Assembly: GCF_030540775.2 (NCBI RefSeq)
Contig: NZ_CP141266.1
Location: 4,017,001 to 4,081,000, forward strand
Direction of reading: 5' to 3'
From: Flavivirga abyssicola
Lineage (GTDB): Bacteria > Bacteroidota > Bacteroidia > Flavobacteriales > Flavobacteriaceae
Length of the DNA stretch: 64,000 nucleotides
Shown here: positions 18,489 through 27,925 of the stretch, piece by piece
Position numbering within the stretch: the stretch's first letter is position 1
Layout of the letters: each line of letters opens with the position of its first letter
The notes under the pieces: model-generated
Databases searched by the model: none
Seen by the model: the letters and a program-made list of their open reading frames with translations, nothing else
What the model was told of the DNA's origin: nothing
Program-made: the position numbers and the translations under genes

Positions 18489-18670
18489 GAGTATTGCGTT
18501 TTAATTATATATGGTTATGTTATCTATGACAGAATAAAATCGAATAAGTTTAATCTGTCTTATAACTAATTCATTTTCAGTAGGAAAAATAATCATTTAT
18601 AATTTTACTATTAAACATTCTTGATAAACCCCACAAAGATGTTATTTTTGCACGTCACAAAATTATAGGG

Positions 18671-20224
18671 ATGTCCATTTCAATAACAGAATTAGAAGAA
18701 AGAAAAGCTGGTAAAGACTTATATAGCTACCAAAAAGGAGCCATAGATAAAATTTTTAAGAGTTTTGATGAGTCACCTCATGATTACCATTTATTATATC
18801 AACTTCCTACTGGTGGAGGAAAAACAGTTATTTTTTCTGAAATAGTTAGACAATATCTTAAAAATCATAAGAAAAAGGTATTGGTGATGACACACCGTAT
18901 TGAATTATGTAAACAAACCTCTAATGTGCTTACAGAGTTTGGTGTGTTGAACAAGGTTGTTGATAGTAAGGCAGATTTAAGTGACCAAGCAGATTATAGT
19001 TGTTTTGTGGCTATGGTTGAAACCTTAAATAACAGGTTACAAGATGATAAGTTGGATATTTCTGATATTGGTCTGGTAATTATTGATGAAGCGCATTACA
19101 ATTCATTTACCAAGCTCTTTAAATTTTTTAGTCAATCGTTTATTCTAGGAGTTACAGCAACACCTTTGAGTTCTAGTATAGAGCTACCAATGACCGATAA
19201 TTATGATGAATTAATTGTAGGTGAAAGTATAGAATCTTTAATAGATAATGGGTTTTTAGCTCGCGCTGAAATGTTTTCTTATAATGTAGGCTTAACCTCG
19301 TTAGTGGTTGGGGCTAATGGTGACTATACAGTGAAATCTTCTGAAGATTTGTATACAGATAATGATATGCTTAGCAAATTGTTACAAGCTTATGAAGAAC
19401 GTTCTAAAGGGAAAAAGACATTGATCTTTAATAACGGAATTAATACGTCTTTACATGTTTACGATACCTTTAGAAGAGCTGGATACCCTGTAGCTCATTT
19501 AGATAATACAAACACTAAAAAGGAGCGAGCACTTATTTTAAAATGGTTTAAAAACACACCTGATGCTATTTTAACATCGGTAAGTATTTTAACCACTGGG
19601 TTTGATGAACCTACTGTAGAGAGTATTATTTTAAATAGAGCCACTAAATCATTGACGCTTTATTATCAAATGATTGGTCGTGGGTCTCGTATTTTAAAAG
19701 ATAAGAATACATTTAGTGTGATTGACTTAGGAAATAATTTTCATCGATTTGGTCCCTGGGGTGATAACTTAGATTGGCAACGTATTTTTAAATCTCCAAA
19801 TTACTATTTAGATGCTATTCTAAGTGATGAGGAATTAGAAAGCAACTTCAGGTATGAAATGCCAGATGAATTACGCAAAGAATTTTCTAAATCCAAAGAA
19901 GTTTATTTCGATATACAAAGAACTTACATAGAATCTATTAGAGGTGGTGAGTCCTCTAAAGTTGTTCTAGAACGTTCTATAGAACAGCATGCCAAAATAT
20001 GTATTGAAAACAGTGAAGATGTTTATGATGCATTGGGATTAGCAAAAATGCTGGGAGACGATATCGATTTTAGAATACAGCGATATACAAAGTGTATAAG
20101 TAAGAGTACTTATAATTTTGTTGAGTGGTTAAAAGGCGATTATAGAAAAAAACTAAACGCGTATTTACGCTCAAATTTCGATGAAGTTTTTGAAGCTATT
20201 CATGGCTATCCGCCAGAGGAATAG
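18671..20224 (+). CDS. DEAD/DEAH-box superfamily 2 helicase
   Basis: The 517-residue protein has complete SF2 helicase motifs: Walker A QLPTGGGKTV, motif Ia MTHRIELCKQ, DEAH in VIIDEAHYN, motif III GVTATP, and in the second RecA domain TTGFDEPTVE and YQMIGRGSR. It resembles the SSL2/RAD25-like helicases used in DNA repair and in some defence systems. Here it is a single gene with no nuclease or methylase beside it, so a housekeeping repair or nucleic-acid remodelling role is likelier. The C-terminal 130 residues are specific to this group and have no recognised domain. Confidence 0.9.
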   Translation: MSISITELEERKAGKDLYSYQKGAIDKIFKSFDESPHDYHLLYQLPTGGGKTVIFSEIVRQYLKNHKKKVLVMTHRIELCKQTSNVLTEFGVLNKVVDSKADLSDQADYSCFVAMVETLNNRLQDDKLDISDIGLVIIDEAHYNSFTKLFKFFSQSFILGVTATPLSSSIELPMTDNYDELIVGESIESLIDNGFLARAEMFSYNVGLTSLVVGANGDYTVKSSEDLYTDNDMLSKLLQAYEERSKGKKTLIFNNGINTSLHVYDTFRRAGYPVAHLDNTNTKKERALILKWFKNTPDAILTSVSILTTGFDEPTVESIILNRATKSLTLYYQMIGRGSRILKDKNTFSVIDLGNNFHRFGPWGDNLDWQRIFKSPNYYLDAILSDEELESNFRYEMPDELRKEFSKSKEVYFDIQRTYIESIRGGESSKVVLERSIEQHAKICIENSEDVYDALGLAKMLGDDIDFRIQRYTKCISKSTYNFVEWLKGDYRKKLNAYLRSNFDEVFEAIHGYPPEE

Positions 20225-20327
20225 AGGTCTTATATAATTTTACTTCTAAAATTATTACAACATCCTTAAAATAAGGCGTATCTTTGCTTTTAGTTATTCA
20301 CATTAAAACAGCACTGTAAAATAAACT

Positions 20328-20780
20328 ATGGCAAAATCTCAAGTAACTTTTAACAAAATTGAAAAAGAAAAAAAACGCTTAAAGAAAAGAGAAGAAAAGC
20401 AAAAAAGAAAAGAAGCTCGTAGAGCTGAAGCTAAAGAAAACCCACAAGGCATTCAATTTGCTTATGTAGACTTTAATGGCAACTTAACAGACACGCCGCC
20501 AGATCCTGCGATGCGTGAGAAAGTTGAAGCCGAAAGTATTGAATTAGGAATCCCTAAGAAAGAAGATAGGGAAGAGGAAGAACCAGCAAACAAAGAAGGA
20601 AAAGTGTCATTCTTTGACCATTCTAAAGGTTTTGGTTTTATAATTGATAGTGTAAATCAAGAAAAATACTTCGTACACGTTAGTGGATTGCTTGAACCTA
20701 TTGAGGAAAATGACAAAGTTACTTACGAGTTAGAACGCGGTCAAAAAGGAATGAATGCGGTTCGAGTGAAAAAGATTTAA
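20328..20780 (+). CDS. Cold-shock-domain protein with basic N-terminal extension
   Basis: The protein has 150 residues. The first 35 are a highly charged Lys/Glu/Arg coiled-coil-like helix (KKREEKQKRKEARRAEAKE), followed by a linker. The C-terminal 60 residues form a cold-shock domain with the RNA-binding motifs KGFGFI and YFVHVS. Such proteins bind single-stranded RNA or DNA. It stands alone between the helicase and the EamA transporters, with about 100 bases upstream for its own promoter. Confidence 0.9.
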   Translation: MAKSQVTFNKIEKEKKRLKKREEKQKRKEARRAEAKENPQGIQFAYVDFNGNLTDTPPDPAMREKVEAESIELGIPKKEDREEEEPANKEGKVSFFDHSKGFGFIIDSVNQEKYFVHVSGLLEPIEENDKVTYELERGQKGMNAVRVKKI

Positions 20781-20845
20781 GATCTTTTTCTTTACTTTTT
20801 CAAGATAGTTTTTCGTTATTCTGTTATTTCTAATTACGAGCATAA

Positions 20846-21760
20846 ATGAGTATATCGCGAAAAACGATTCTTATTATTTTGGCATTTTTTGCTATTTATG
20901 TTATTTGGGGATCTACCTACCTTCTCAATAAAATAGCTGTAACAGAAATACCTCCATTTTTTGTAGCCTCCATACGTTTTACTGTGGCAGGTACACTTAT
21001 ATTCATAATAGCTAAGTTTATGAAGCTTAAGCTATCTATTAGCAGGAAGCAATTTATTAATTGTACTATAGCTGGGTTTTTGTTTTTGGTGTATGGCAAC
21101 GGTGTTTTTGTTTGGGCTCTAAAATATTTAGACAGTGGCTTTGCAGCTCTTGAAGCATCTACTCAACCACTTTTTGTGTTATTACTTATGAGGCTTATAG
21201 ATGGTAAAAAGATGCAACCAAAATCTTTAATTGGTGTTGCACTAGGCATTATTGGAATGTATCTTTTGGTAAGTCAAAAGGAACTCATTACTAGTGATGA
21301 AAGTTTGATAGGTATGCTCATGGCTTTTACCTGTGTTTTAGCCTGGAGTTATGGCAGTGTATTTGTTGCTAAGGCAGATTTACCATCAAACTTTTTTGTT
21401 AGTACAGCATACCAAATGAGTATTGCTGGCGGGTTTTTAATAGTAATAAGCTTGCTTTTAAATGAAAATTGGGTGTCACCTATAGATTGGAACCCAAAAG
21501 TACAGTGGTCTATATTTTTTTTAATTGTATTTGGGGGCGTGATAGCCTTTACAGCATTTAATTATTTACTTAAGGTTGTTTCTACAGAGAAAGCGTCTAC
21601 TTCAGCTTATGTAAACCCTATAGTTGCTATAATCCTGGGTTGGTATGTGCTTGATGAAACGATTACCACTCAAACCATTATCGCGGCTTGCATTCTCTTA
21701 ACAGGTGTTTTCTTTATTACTTCACGTAAAAGAATTAAAACCCGAACTATTGGAAGTTAA
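20846..21760 (+). CDS. EamA/DMT-family transporter 1
   Basis: This 304-residue protein has ten predicted membrane helices arranged as two EamA repeats (about 10-140 and 155-290). The family opening IYVIWGSTYLLNKIAV and the repeated STxxAYVNPIVAIILGW segment are visible. These drug/metabolite transporters export small metabolites such as amino acids. A second, diverged EamA gene follows at once and probably lies in the same transcript. The substrate is unknown. Confidence 0.9.
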   Translation: MSISRKTILIILAFFAIYVIWGSTYLLNKIAVTEIPPFFVASIRFTVAGTLIFIIAKFMKLKLSISRKQFINCTIAGFLFLVYGNGVFVWALKYLDSGFAALEASTQPLFVLLLMRLIDGKKMQPKSLIGVALGIIGMYLLVSQKELITSDESLIGMLMAFTCVLAWSYGSVFVAKADLPSNFFVSTAYQMSIAGGFLIVISLLLNENWVSPIDWNPKVQWSIFFLIVFGGVIAFTAFNYLLKVVSTEKASTSAYVNPIVAIILGWYVLDETITTQTIIAACILLTGVFFITSRKRIKTRTIGS

Positions 21761-22610
21761 GAACGCCATAAAATTTATGCTTATTAGCACATTGGCATTT
21801 GCTTGTATGAATGCTATAGTGAAACAATTGGTACATATTAATGCATATCAAATTGTTTTTTTTAGGTCGATAACGTCTCTAATCTTTACGTTTACTTTTC
21901 TACTTAAAAATAAGATTTCCATTTTTGGAAACCAGAAAAAACTTTTGATTATTAGAGGGGTAGTAGGGGTTATTTCAATGACTTTCTTTTTTATGTCTAC
22001 CAAGCATCTACCAATCGGTACAGCGGTTTCGTTACGCTATATAGCTCCTATTTTTGCAGCAATTTTTGCCGTATTCTTACTGCGCGAAAAAGTAAAACCT
22101 TGGCAATGGTTCTTTTTTACCGTGGCTTTTATAGGCGTATTAATTTTAAAAGGTTTTGATACGGAATTGAACAGCTATGGTCTTTTATTAGCTGTTATTT
22201 CTGCTGTTTTTAGTGGACTAGTATATATAACAATAAGCAAAATAGGAAAAGGAGATCATCCAGTAGTGGTGGTTAACTATTTTATGGTAATTTCAACGAT
22301 AGTTGGAGGGATACTTTCTATAAATAACTGGGCAACACCTGTAGGCATAGAATGGGTGTTGCTAACCGGGTTAGGCGCTTTTGGGTATTATGGACAATTG
22401 TTTATGACAAAAGCTTTTCAAATTGCAGCTACAAATGTTGTGGCTCCACTTAAATATTTGGAGGTTCTTTACACTGTTTTGTTTGGGGTATTTATTTTTA
22501 GCGAGATTTATACGTTTTGGAGCTTATTGGGCATTGCATTGATTATTGCAGGATTGGTCCTTAATATCTTATATAAAGGGAAACTAAAGCGAAAAGAGAA
22601 GCATGAATAG
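21750..22610 (+). CDS. EamA/DMT-family transporter 2
   Basis: This ten-helix EamA protein of about 286 residues shows FACMNAIVKQL at the start of the first repeat and LRYIAPIFAAIFAVFLLREK at its end. The frame is open back to 21705, but that would give an N-terminus with no family match. I prefer the TTG at 21750 (MEVKNAIKFMLIST), which overlaps the preceding stop. ATG at 21777 is the other candidate. Coupling with the first EamA gene suggests joint expression. The substrate is unknown. Confidence 0.85.
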   Translation: MEVKNAIKFMLISTLAFACMNAIVKQLVHINAYQIVFFRSITSLIFTFTFLLKNKISIFGNQKKLLIIRGVVGVISMTFFFMSTKHLPIGTAVSLRYIAPIFAAIFAVFLLREKVKPWQWFFFTVAFIGVLILKGFDTELNSYGLLLAVISAVFSGLVYITISKIGKGDHPVVVVNYFMVISTIVGGILSINNWATPVGIEWVLLTGLGAFGYYGQLFMTKAFQIAATNVVAPLKYLEVLYTVLFGVFIFSEIYTFWSLLGIALIIAGLVLNILYKGKLKRKEKHE

Positions 22611-22678
22611 TATTTGTATTCTAATCATTTTAAGCAGAAAGACATCACATAATCAATAACAAAGAACAATTTTATGGA

Positions 22679-22709
22679 ATTTGAGTAATCATCATGAATT
22701 TACTCAAAT
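22679..22709. terminator. Hairpin between convergent genes
   Basis: ATTTGAGTAA pairs perfectly with TTACTCAAAT across an 11-base loop. It lies between the convergent EamA and GIN-domain genes. It lacks a clear T run, so terminator function is only likely from position. Confidence 0.4.
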
Positions 22710-22804
22710 ACGATGCCTCTCTCCGCTCAAAATGATTTTAAAATGTATACATTTCGCCTTGTTGAGTACTTTAACAGCACTCAACCTGATACGAAAAGCA
22801 TGTA

Positions 22805-23533
22805 TTAATTGATTCTAATAAGTCTCGAATCCGCTTTTAAACTTTCATAAATAACTGTTGCATTGCCCTTATAGCGTAATGTACAATCTGCTACAGCTTC
22901 AATATCTATCGTTTTATTGACTGTTAGATTGGCATTGCAATCGGCAGACATTTTTATTTTTAAATCTTCAACTTCTAAATCATAGCTAGAAAGCTTGGCA
23001 TCTGCAGAAAGGTATGTGTTTAAAATGTTTACTGAGCCTGACAAATCAACATTTGAATCGGCTGTAGTTTTAAGTTCTAAATAATTAGCATCCACATGAC
23101 CTGAGAAAAAGCTATCTGCAGTTACTTTTATTTTTGCGTTATCTTCAATTAAAGTGTTTTCCAGATAAATTTGAGAGTCTGCTGTAGCAGTAAAATTATT
23201 AATATACTTCGTAGTAATATATACATTTAGTGTCTCTCTTCCTCTAATATTAAGATGATTTCTAAGGCGTACAATCAATTCATCATCTCTTTTAGATGTT
23301 ATGATATGGTCGTGTAAATTTTCGTTAGCTTCTATTCTAATAGATTCTTCAGTGTCAGAAAATGTGATATAGGCTGTAAAGCCATTGGCTATTTCTATTG
23401 ATGAGTAATCGGTAATATATACATTTCTATAGATCACTTCATCATCTGCATCTACTCTTATGGTATCTACACTACACGATGATATAATAAACCCTAAAAG
23501 TATTAATAATATATATAGTCTGTTCGTTTTCAT
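22805..23533 (-). CDS. DUF2807 (GIN domain) lipoprotein
   Basis: The protein has 242 residues with a lipobox (FIISSC, Cys near residue 20). After it comes a right-handed beta-helix-like repeat of short strands (YSSIEIANGFTAYI, KTTADSNVDLSG, IKMSADCNANLTV, IEAVADCTLRYKG) typical of the head-GIN/DUF2807 family. These are envelope proteins of unknown function, often found downstream of ECF sigma operons in Bacteroidota. It is the last gene of the six-gene run that starts with the sigma factor at 26641. A GATT microsatellite lies at its 5' end. Confidence 0.85.
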   Translation of the reverse strand: MKTNRLYILLILLGFIISSCSVDTIRVDADDEVIYRNVYITDYSSIEIANGFTAYITFSDTEESIRIEANENLHDHIITSKRDDELIVRLRNHLNIRGRETLNVYITTKYINNFTATADSQIYLENTLIEDNAKIKVTADSFFSGHVDANYLELKTTADSNVDLSGSVNILNTYLSADAKLSSYDLEVEDLKIKMSADCNANLTVNKTIDIEAVADCTLRYKGNATVIYESLKADSRLIRIN

Positions 23534-23563
23534 TTTGATTGATTGATTGATGTTTAATTTGTG

Positions 23564-23722
23564 TTACTGATTCATGTTTTTGTTTAAATCTATGATTGGA
23601 ATCCATTGAAAATTAATGGGATACCATTCGTTCGCTTCATTATCCGTTTTTAGATAAACTTTACTGTCTTTAGAATGTACATATAGTGCATTCATACGAT
23701 TTGATTTTTTCTTAGATGCCAT
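23564..23722 (-). CDS. Small coupled ORF, 52 residues
   Basis: This frame begins with MASKKKSNRMNALYVHSKD and ends NEWYPINFQWIPIIDLNKNM plus NQ. Its ATG lies inside the last codons of the outer-membrane-like gene (11-base overlap), and its stop is 30 bases before the GIN lipoprotein. It thus fills an otherwise unexplained gap in the operon. The N-terminus is basic and the C-terminus rich in Trp, Tyr and Ile. No family is recognised. Translational coupling supports a real gene, though length alone does not prove it. Confidence 0.55.
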   Translation of the reverse strand: MASKKKSNRMNALYVHSKDSKVYLKTDNEANEWYPINFQWIPIIDLNKNMNQ

Positions 23723-24380
23723 CTTTTATCTTTTTTTTGTAGCGATTTCTTCCCATATTAAATACGCCTATTTTGATTCCCATACCTCCTGAAATACCAT
23801 TTATACGGGTTAAATCATATTCAGGTTGAAATTTTACTTTGCTAGAAAACCTATATTTTATTCCAGCCTCAAGTTGTATATATCTATTAATATTATAAAG
23901 TACATTAATACCAGGTTCAACAACAAAAACATGTTCCCAATCATCATCCTCTATAATAATTTCATCATCATTATCAAGGTCATCCTCTATAAATGCGACA
24001 GCTCCGGCACCAATGAGTATGGGAAATGATAAGTTAACTTTAGATTTACTAAAGAGTATAGGTTCTAAATGCAACCCGCCATAAAACCCGATTAAATCCC
24101 TATTATGGGCATCTAACCCAAGTTTGTTTTGATCTGAATAAAATCCTGTACCTATAAAACCAATTTCGAATTGCTGATTTGCAACATAAGCGACTTTGAA
24201 ACTAGACGAATACGTTTCTGCTTTGTCAATAGTCCCATAATTAAAGCTTAAGCCTAGATAGACACCATGTACAGTGTTTTTCCGGTCATTAAACTCAATG
24301 TAATCGTCAGATTCCTGAGCGTTTAAGCTATTCAGTGAACAAAATAATAGTAATAAAAGAAAACCTTTAAGAGATTTCAT
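23712..24380 (-). CDS. Outer-membrane beta-barrel-like protein
   Basis: The protein has about 222 residues from the ATG chosen (MKSLKGFLLLLLFCSLNSLNAQ), which gives a proper signal peptide. The frame extends upstream to 24437, but that would bury the signal. Alternating hydrophobic strands (VYLGLSFNYG, FEIGFIGTGFY, IGFYGGLHLEPIL, QLEAGIKYRFSSK, GGMGIKIGVF) fit a small eight-stranded barrel. An acidic loop (EDDLDNDDEIIIEDDDWEH) would face outwards. It is the fourth gene of the sigma operon. Confidence 0.7.
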   Translation of the reverse strand: MKSLKGFLLLLLFCSLNSLNAQESDDYIEFNDRKNTVHGVYLGLSFNYGTIDKAETYSSSFKVAYVANQQFEIGFIGTGFYSDQNKLGLDAHNRDLIGFYGGLHLEPILFSKSKVNLSFPILIGAGAVAFIEDDLDNDDEIIIEDDDWEHVFVVEPGINVLYNINRYIQLEAGIKYRFSSKVKFQPEYDLTRINGISGGMGIKIGVFNMGRNRYKKKIKDGI

Positions 24381-24484
24381 AGTTGGTGTATTTGATTGTA
24401 TATAGTTATAGACACTATAATTTATGATTGGTTGCATGTAAAATGTTTTTTTTTTGAAGATTGTTTGATTTTTAAGAAAGCACC

Positions 24485-25573
24485 TTATTCTTTTAAGACG
24501 ATAATACCTTTTTTACCATTGAATGAAAATATACCGGAAGTGTTTTTTCCGTAAGCAGCTTTGATTTCCCGGATCCTTTTGCTTTTGTCGATCATATTGT
24601 TTTCAATATTATAAAAAGTTTTAGGTAGCCTCAATAAACCTTGCTCTAATGTAGCATTGAACATAAAAGATAAATCGGATATATTAATATTAATATCTGA
24701 TGATTCCTGATTTATAGAAACGTAGGCATCTGGGGTATTTATTTTTGCAATACGCAATTCGGCGACTTTCATATCGAGGGTGATTTTTTCCTCAACAGAT
24801 TCTATTTGAGCATTAGAAAAATTTAATTCCCCTTGAATTTTTTCAACTTCTTGAATTATTATTTCATCTTTACTTGAAATGATTTCTAGGTCTTTAACTG
24901 TATCAATTTCAATTTTTGTTCCACTAGTCTTTAGTAGTAATTTATTAGAAGATTCAATGTCAATATCTCCATTTTTCAAATTAATGGTTCCGTAATCGAT
25001 AGCTTTACTTCTTAGTTTACCAAACTTCATCGCTATTCTTGCATTGGGGATACCTTCATTAATCCACAAATCTCCATGCTCTATATTCGCTTTTAATCGT
25101 CCTGCCCAATTATCAATAATAACATCACCAAATTTATTTGTAATATCAATTTCTGCATGCCTTGGTAAATAAATGGTAACATTTATTTCAACATTACTTT
25201 TATCAAATTCAAAAGGATTTACCTTATTAAAATATCTTGAAAAAAGACTACTGTTTTTATCTGATATTTCTGAGGTGATACTAACAAAATCATCTACCTC
25301 TTTAATATTGGCCACAATACGATTTAGAAGGTTTTCTGCATCGTCTCTTTTTTTATTCGTTACTCGAATATCTATTTTTATAGAAATATCGTGTTCCTCC
25401 CAACCATTAATAAGTACGTTGCCATATTTATTTTCTAGATGTAGTTCCCCAGAATTAGACATCTCGTATATGTCTTCAATAGTTTTTGTTAAAACTTCTT
25501 GAGAATACATTGAAAAACTCAATAAAAATAGAGCAATTACGGTTGTTTTTTTATAAAGTATATGCATCATCAT
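24485..25573 (-). CDS. DUF4097-like secreted beta-repeat protein
   Basis: The protein has 362 residues with a signal peptide near MHILYKKTTVIALFLLSFSMYSQ. The rest is a series of short beta strands (GELHLENKYGNVLINGW, AEIDITNKFGDVIIDNW, IEHGDLWINEG, KLRSKAIDYGTINLKNGDID) like the adhesin-type DUF4097 family. Its start codons (three consecutive ATGs) lie within the last codons of the anti-sigma gene, showing translational coupling. It is probably an envelope protein whose amount is set by the sigma factor. Function is unknown. Confidence 0.75.
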   Translation of the reverse strand: MMMHILYKKTTVIALFLLSFSMYSQEVLTKTIEDIYEMSNSGELHLENKYGNVLINGWEEHDISIKIDIRVTNKKRDDAENLLNRIVANIKEVDDFVSITSEISDKNSSLFSRYFNKVNPFEFDKSNVEINVTIYLPRHAEIDITNKFGDVIIDNWAGRLKANIEHGDLWINEGIPNARIAMKFGKLRSKAIDYGTINLKNGDIDIESSNKLLLKTSGTKIEIDTVKDLEIISSKDEIIIQEVEKIQGELNFSNAQIESVEEKITLDMKVAELRIAKINTPDAYVSINQESSDININISDLSFMFNATLEQGLLRLPKTFYNIENNMIDKSKRIREIKAAYGKNTSGIFSFNGKKGIIVLKE

Positions 25574-26102
25574 TGTCTAGTTTTTTAGAACTATTAATTT
25601 GTTCTAATAAGTTTTCTATTAATTCAATTCTCTTTTTGTAGTTAATTACTATAGCTTCTAAAACTCTTTCGGTATCTACATTTTTTTGCAACTCTTCTTT
25701 AAGAATTTCATACTCAATATCTAGTTCATCCATAAAGGATAGAAACTCTTTTTTCTCTTCAGGTGATAATTGCGTGTTCTTATTCACAAGTCTTACTTGG
25801 TAAGCAACCAAACCTTTGTAGTGTGAATTAATATCGTTTAGTTCTTGTAGTGCGACATTATTTTGAATGTTTTTGCTAGCGCCACCAACTATTGAGATAT
25901 TAATTATTGAAAACACTCCTAAAGCTATAATTACTGTTGCTGCAACTTTAAAAAGTGGATTACTCCATAATTTAATAATCTTTGTTTTTGATTCTGGTTT
26001 ATTTAATCCAGATTCAATGTTTTCCCAAAGTTTACTTTTATCTGCTTTGTGTACATCAAAAAGGGCTTTGTTTTCTTTTATATATTTTTCGAAATCATCC
26101 AT
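25551..26102 (-). CDS. Anti-sigma-factor-like membrane protein
   Basis: The protein has 183 residues. A charged cytoplasmic N-terminus (residues 1-48, with KLWENIESGL) is followed by one membrane helix (FKVAATVIIALGVFSIINI) and a periplasmic helical domain with a long coiled-coil-like Glu/Lys region. Its ATG overlaps the sigma-factor stop by one base. The topology and gene order are those of membrane anti-sigma factors, although a zinc-binding HxxxCxxC motif is absent. It also resembles heavy-metal sensor anti-sigma proteins with periplasmic helical sensors. The signal sensed is unknown. Confidence 0.75.
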   Translation of the reverse strand: MDDFEKYIKENKALFDVHKADKSKLWENIESGLNKPESKTKIIKLWSNPLFKVAATVIIALGVFSIINISIVGGASKNIQNNVALQELNDINSHYKGLVAYQVRLVNKNTQLSPEEKKEFLSFMDELDIEYEILKEELQKNVDTERVLEAIVINYKKRIELIENLLEQINSSKKLDNDDAYTL

Positions 26103-26641
26103 TATAATGTCTTTACAATTTCAATTAATTTTTTCTTTGCTCTGTGATACTGTGATTTAGAAGTAGAGGGACTTATCTCTAATATTTCTGAAATCTCTAC
26201 ATGATCATAACCTTCAATTAAATATAAATTTATAATCTGTTGATAACCAGACGGCAATAATCTGATTCCTTTTATTATGTTTTTAATATCTATCTCCGGA
26301 GGCACATCTTCTGCATCCTCTTTTATATGATACATTTGATTCTCTATAGGGACTACCGGGATTTTTTTCTTTTTTAATTGATTAATACTTTTATTAATTA
26401 CAATACGTTTCAACCAAGACCCAAAAGTACTTTCATATCTAAAAGATGATAAATTATTAAAAGCTTCAATAAAACTATCTTGTACAACATCTTCAGCATC
26501 TTCTTTTATATGCATCATACGCATACTTATATTATACATAGCATCAACATATAGCTCATACAGCTTGTATTGTGCATTTCTATCACCTAACTTGCTTTTT
26601 TCAACAAGTGATTTATGCGTGTATAATATATTGGTATCCAA
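26102..26641 (-). CDS. ECF-family RNA polymerase sigma factor
   Basis: The protein has 179 residues with sigma region 2 (residues 20-90: YKLYELYVDAMYNISMRMM, EDAEDVVQDSFIEAF, FGSWLKRIVINKS) and region 4 (125-175: LPSGYQQIINLYLIEGYDHV, EISEILEISPSTSKSQYHRA). It heads an operon with an anti-sigma-like gene and envelope proteins, the common Bacteroidota arrangement for cell-surface stress control. The nine residues HIKEDAEDV occur twice, at 44-52 in region 2 and at 105-113 in the linker, and the DNA is nearly identical there. Confidence 0.9.
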   Translation of the reverse strand: MDTNILYTHKSLVEKSKLGDRNAQYKLYELYVDAMYNISMRMMHIKEDAEDVVQDSFIEAFNNLSSFRYESTFGSWLKRIVINKSINQLKKKKIPVVPIENQMYHIKEDAEDVPPEIDIKNIIKGIRLLPSGYQQIINLYLIEGYDHVEISEILEISPSTSKSQYHRAKKKLIEIVKTL

Positions 26642-26811
26642 TTATTCTGCTAGCTCTAGTTCGCCTTAAAAATAGTTCTATTATTTAAGCTACTATTATA
26701 GACAACAAAAAAAGTAAAGGGTTGCATGCTCAATATTTTTTTCTGTTTGTCACAAAAAAATAGCATATAGTGTGATGAATTTAATCAATAGTATAAAGAA
26801 GTACTAAGCTT

Positions 26812-27735
26812 TTAAAATGTATATTCGAGAATTAGCCTTTGACCAATTTTTATCGGAGTGGTTCTCCTGATATAGTTAGATCGGCATATAGAAGCTATAG
26901 ACACATTGTTGTTTGATGAAATTCCGGATAAAGTATCACCACGTTTAACGATATAAACTTTTTTACGAGTTTCTAAACTTGCAATAGCTTCCTCTTTAGT
27001 ATGTAAAACTGTTAATTTTGTTTGCCTTTTAGAATTGTGAAGCCCTGGTTGCACCCAGTTTTTAGTAACCCAGATATTTTTAGAATGTACCATATTCTGC
27101 TCACTAAAATCAAATAAGTATTCTGGGTTTATGGATATTCCTTTATAATTAACAGCTAAGTGTAAATGACTCCCTCTAGCGTTACCAGAAGTTCCGCCAT
27201 AACCAAGAAGTTGTCCATGCTTTATAGTGTCATTTGCTTTAACGGCATATTTAGATAAATGAGCATAAACAGTTTCTAATCCATTATAATGCCTAACTAC
27301 TACTGTTCTTCCATGACCTCTGGTATAATGGGCAAGACGCACTATACCATCAAACATAGATACAACACTATCGCCAGTAACAAGATCAATATCTATACCT
27401 CTGTGTGCTCTTCCTCTTCGCCATCCGTAACGAGAGGTTACCACTTTTTTAAAGTTAATAGGTGGTGTGTATAAACTATCACTAAACTTAATTTCTAAAG
27501 GAAAATTAACTTTTACGTTCTTATAAGGATTATAAGTCGTTGTATCCCAGTGTTCTTTGGTGATGTCTAAGAGGTTGTTTTTTAAATCATTAGTGTTATT
27601 GGAACCATCAATCTTAATATTTGCTTTTGCAAAAGGGAAGTCTGAATAATCAACTAACTCAATGGATTTTGGATTATGTTGTCCGAAGCTAAAAATAGAT
27701 AATATTAAAAAAAAGAGAGAAGTTAGAAATTTCAT
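26812..27735 (-). CDS. M23 metallopeptidase with C-terminal LysM domain
   Basis: The protein has 307 residues with a signal peptide (ending FSFGQ). The M23 lysostaphin-like domain at about 95-215 holds the zinc ligands His and Asp in HRGIDIDL and His-x-His in SHLHLAV. It is expected to cut peptidoglycan cross-links. A LysM peptidoglycan-binding domain closes the protein (YIVKRGDTLSGISSNNNVSI). It is a standalone gene and likely acts in cell-wall remodelling in the periplasm. Confidence 0.9.
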   Translation of the reverse strand: MKFLTSLFFLILSIFSFGQHNPKSIELVDYSDFPFAKANIKIDGSNNTNDLKNNLLDITKEHWDTTTYNPYKNVKVNFPLEIKFSDSLYTPPINFKKVVTSRYGWRRGRAHRGIDIDLVTGDSVVSMFDGIVRLAHYTRGHGRTVVVRHYNGLETVYAHLSKYAVKANDTIKHGQLLGYGGTSGNARGSHLHLAVNYKGISINPEYLFDFSEQNMVHSKNIWVTKNWVQPGLHNSKRQTKLTVLHTKEEAIASLETRKKVYIVKRGDTLSGISSNNNVSIASICRSNYIRRTTPIKIGQRLILEYTF

Positions 27736-27925
27736 ATTATAAATTCGATACTACTAAAAGATAAACGAGCTATCTTTTTAATTTTCGTTGGGCGAATTTA
27801 GATAAAAATATCAAAATGTCATGTTAATATACTGTTAGAGTTTTGCGTGGTTAAATTGTAAAAATGATATACCACAAAGAATTGTGAAAAAATAACAAAA
27901 GTCTTATTGAATAATTCATATTGTG

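Noticed and set aside
18671-20224. Helicase as part of an anti-phage defence system
   Set aside because: It is flanked by a sulfatase and a cold-shock protein, with no nuclease, methylase or other defence gene beside it.
23532-23551. GATT repeats as a phase-variation switch for the GIN lipoprotein
   Set aside because: Only about four units, lying outside the coding frame; nothing shows length variation.
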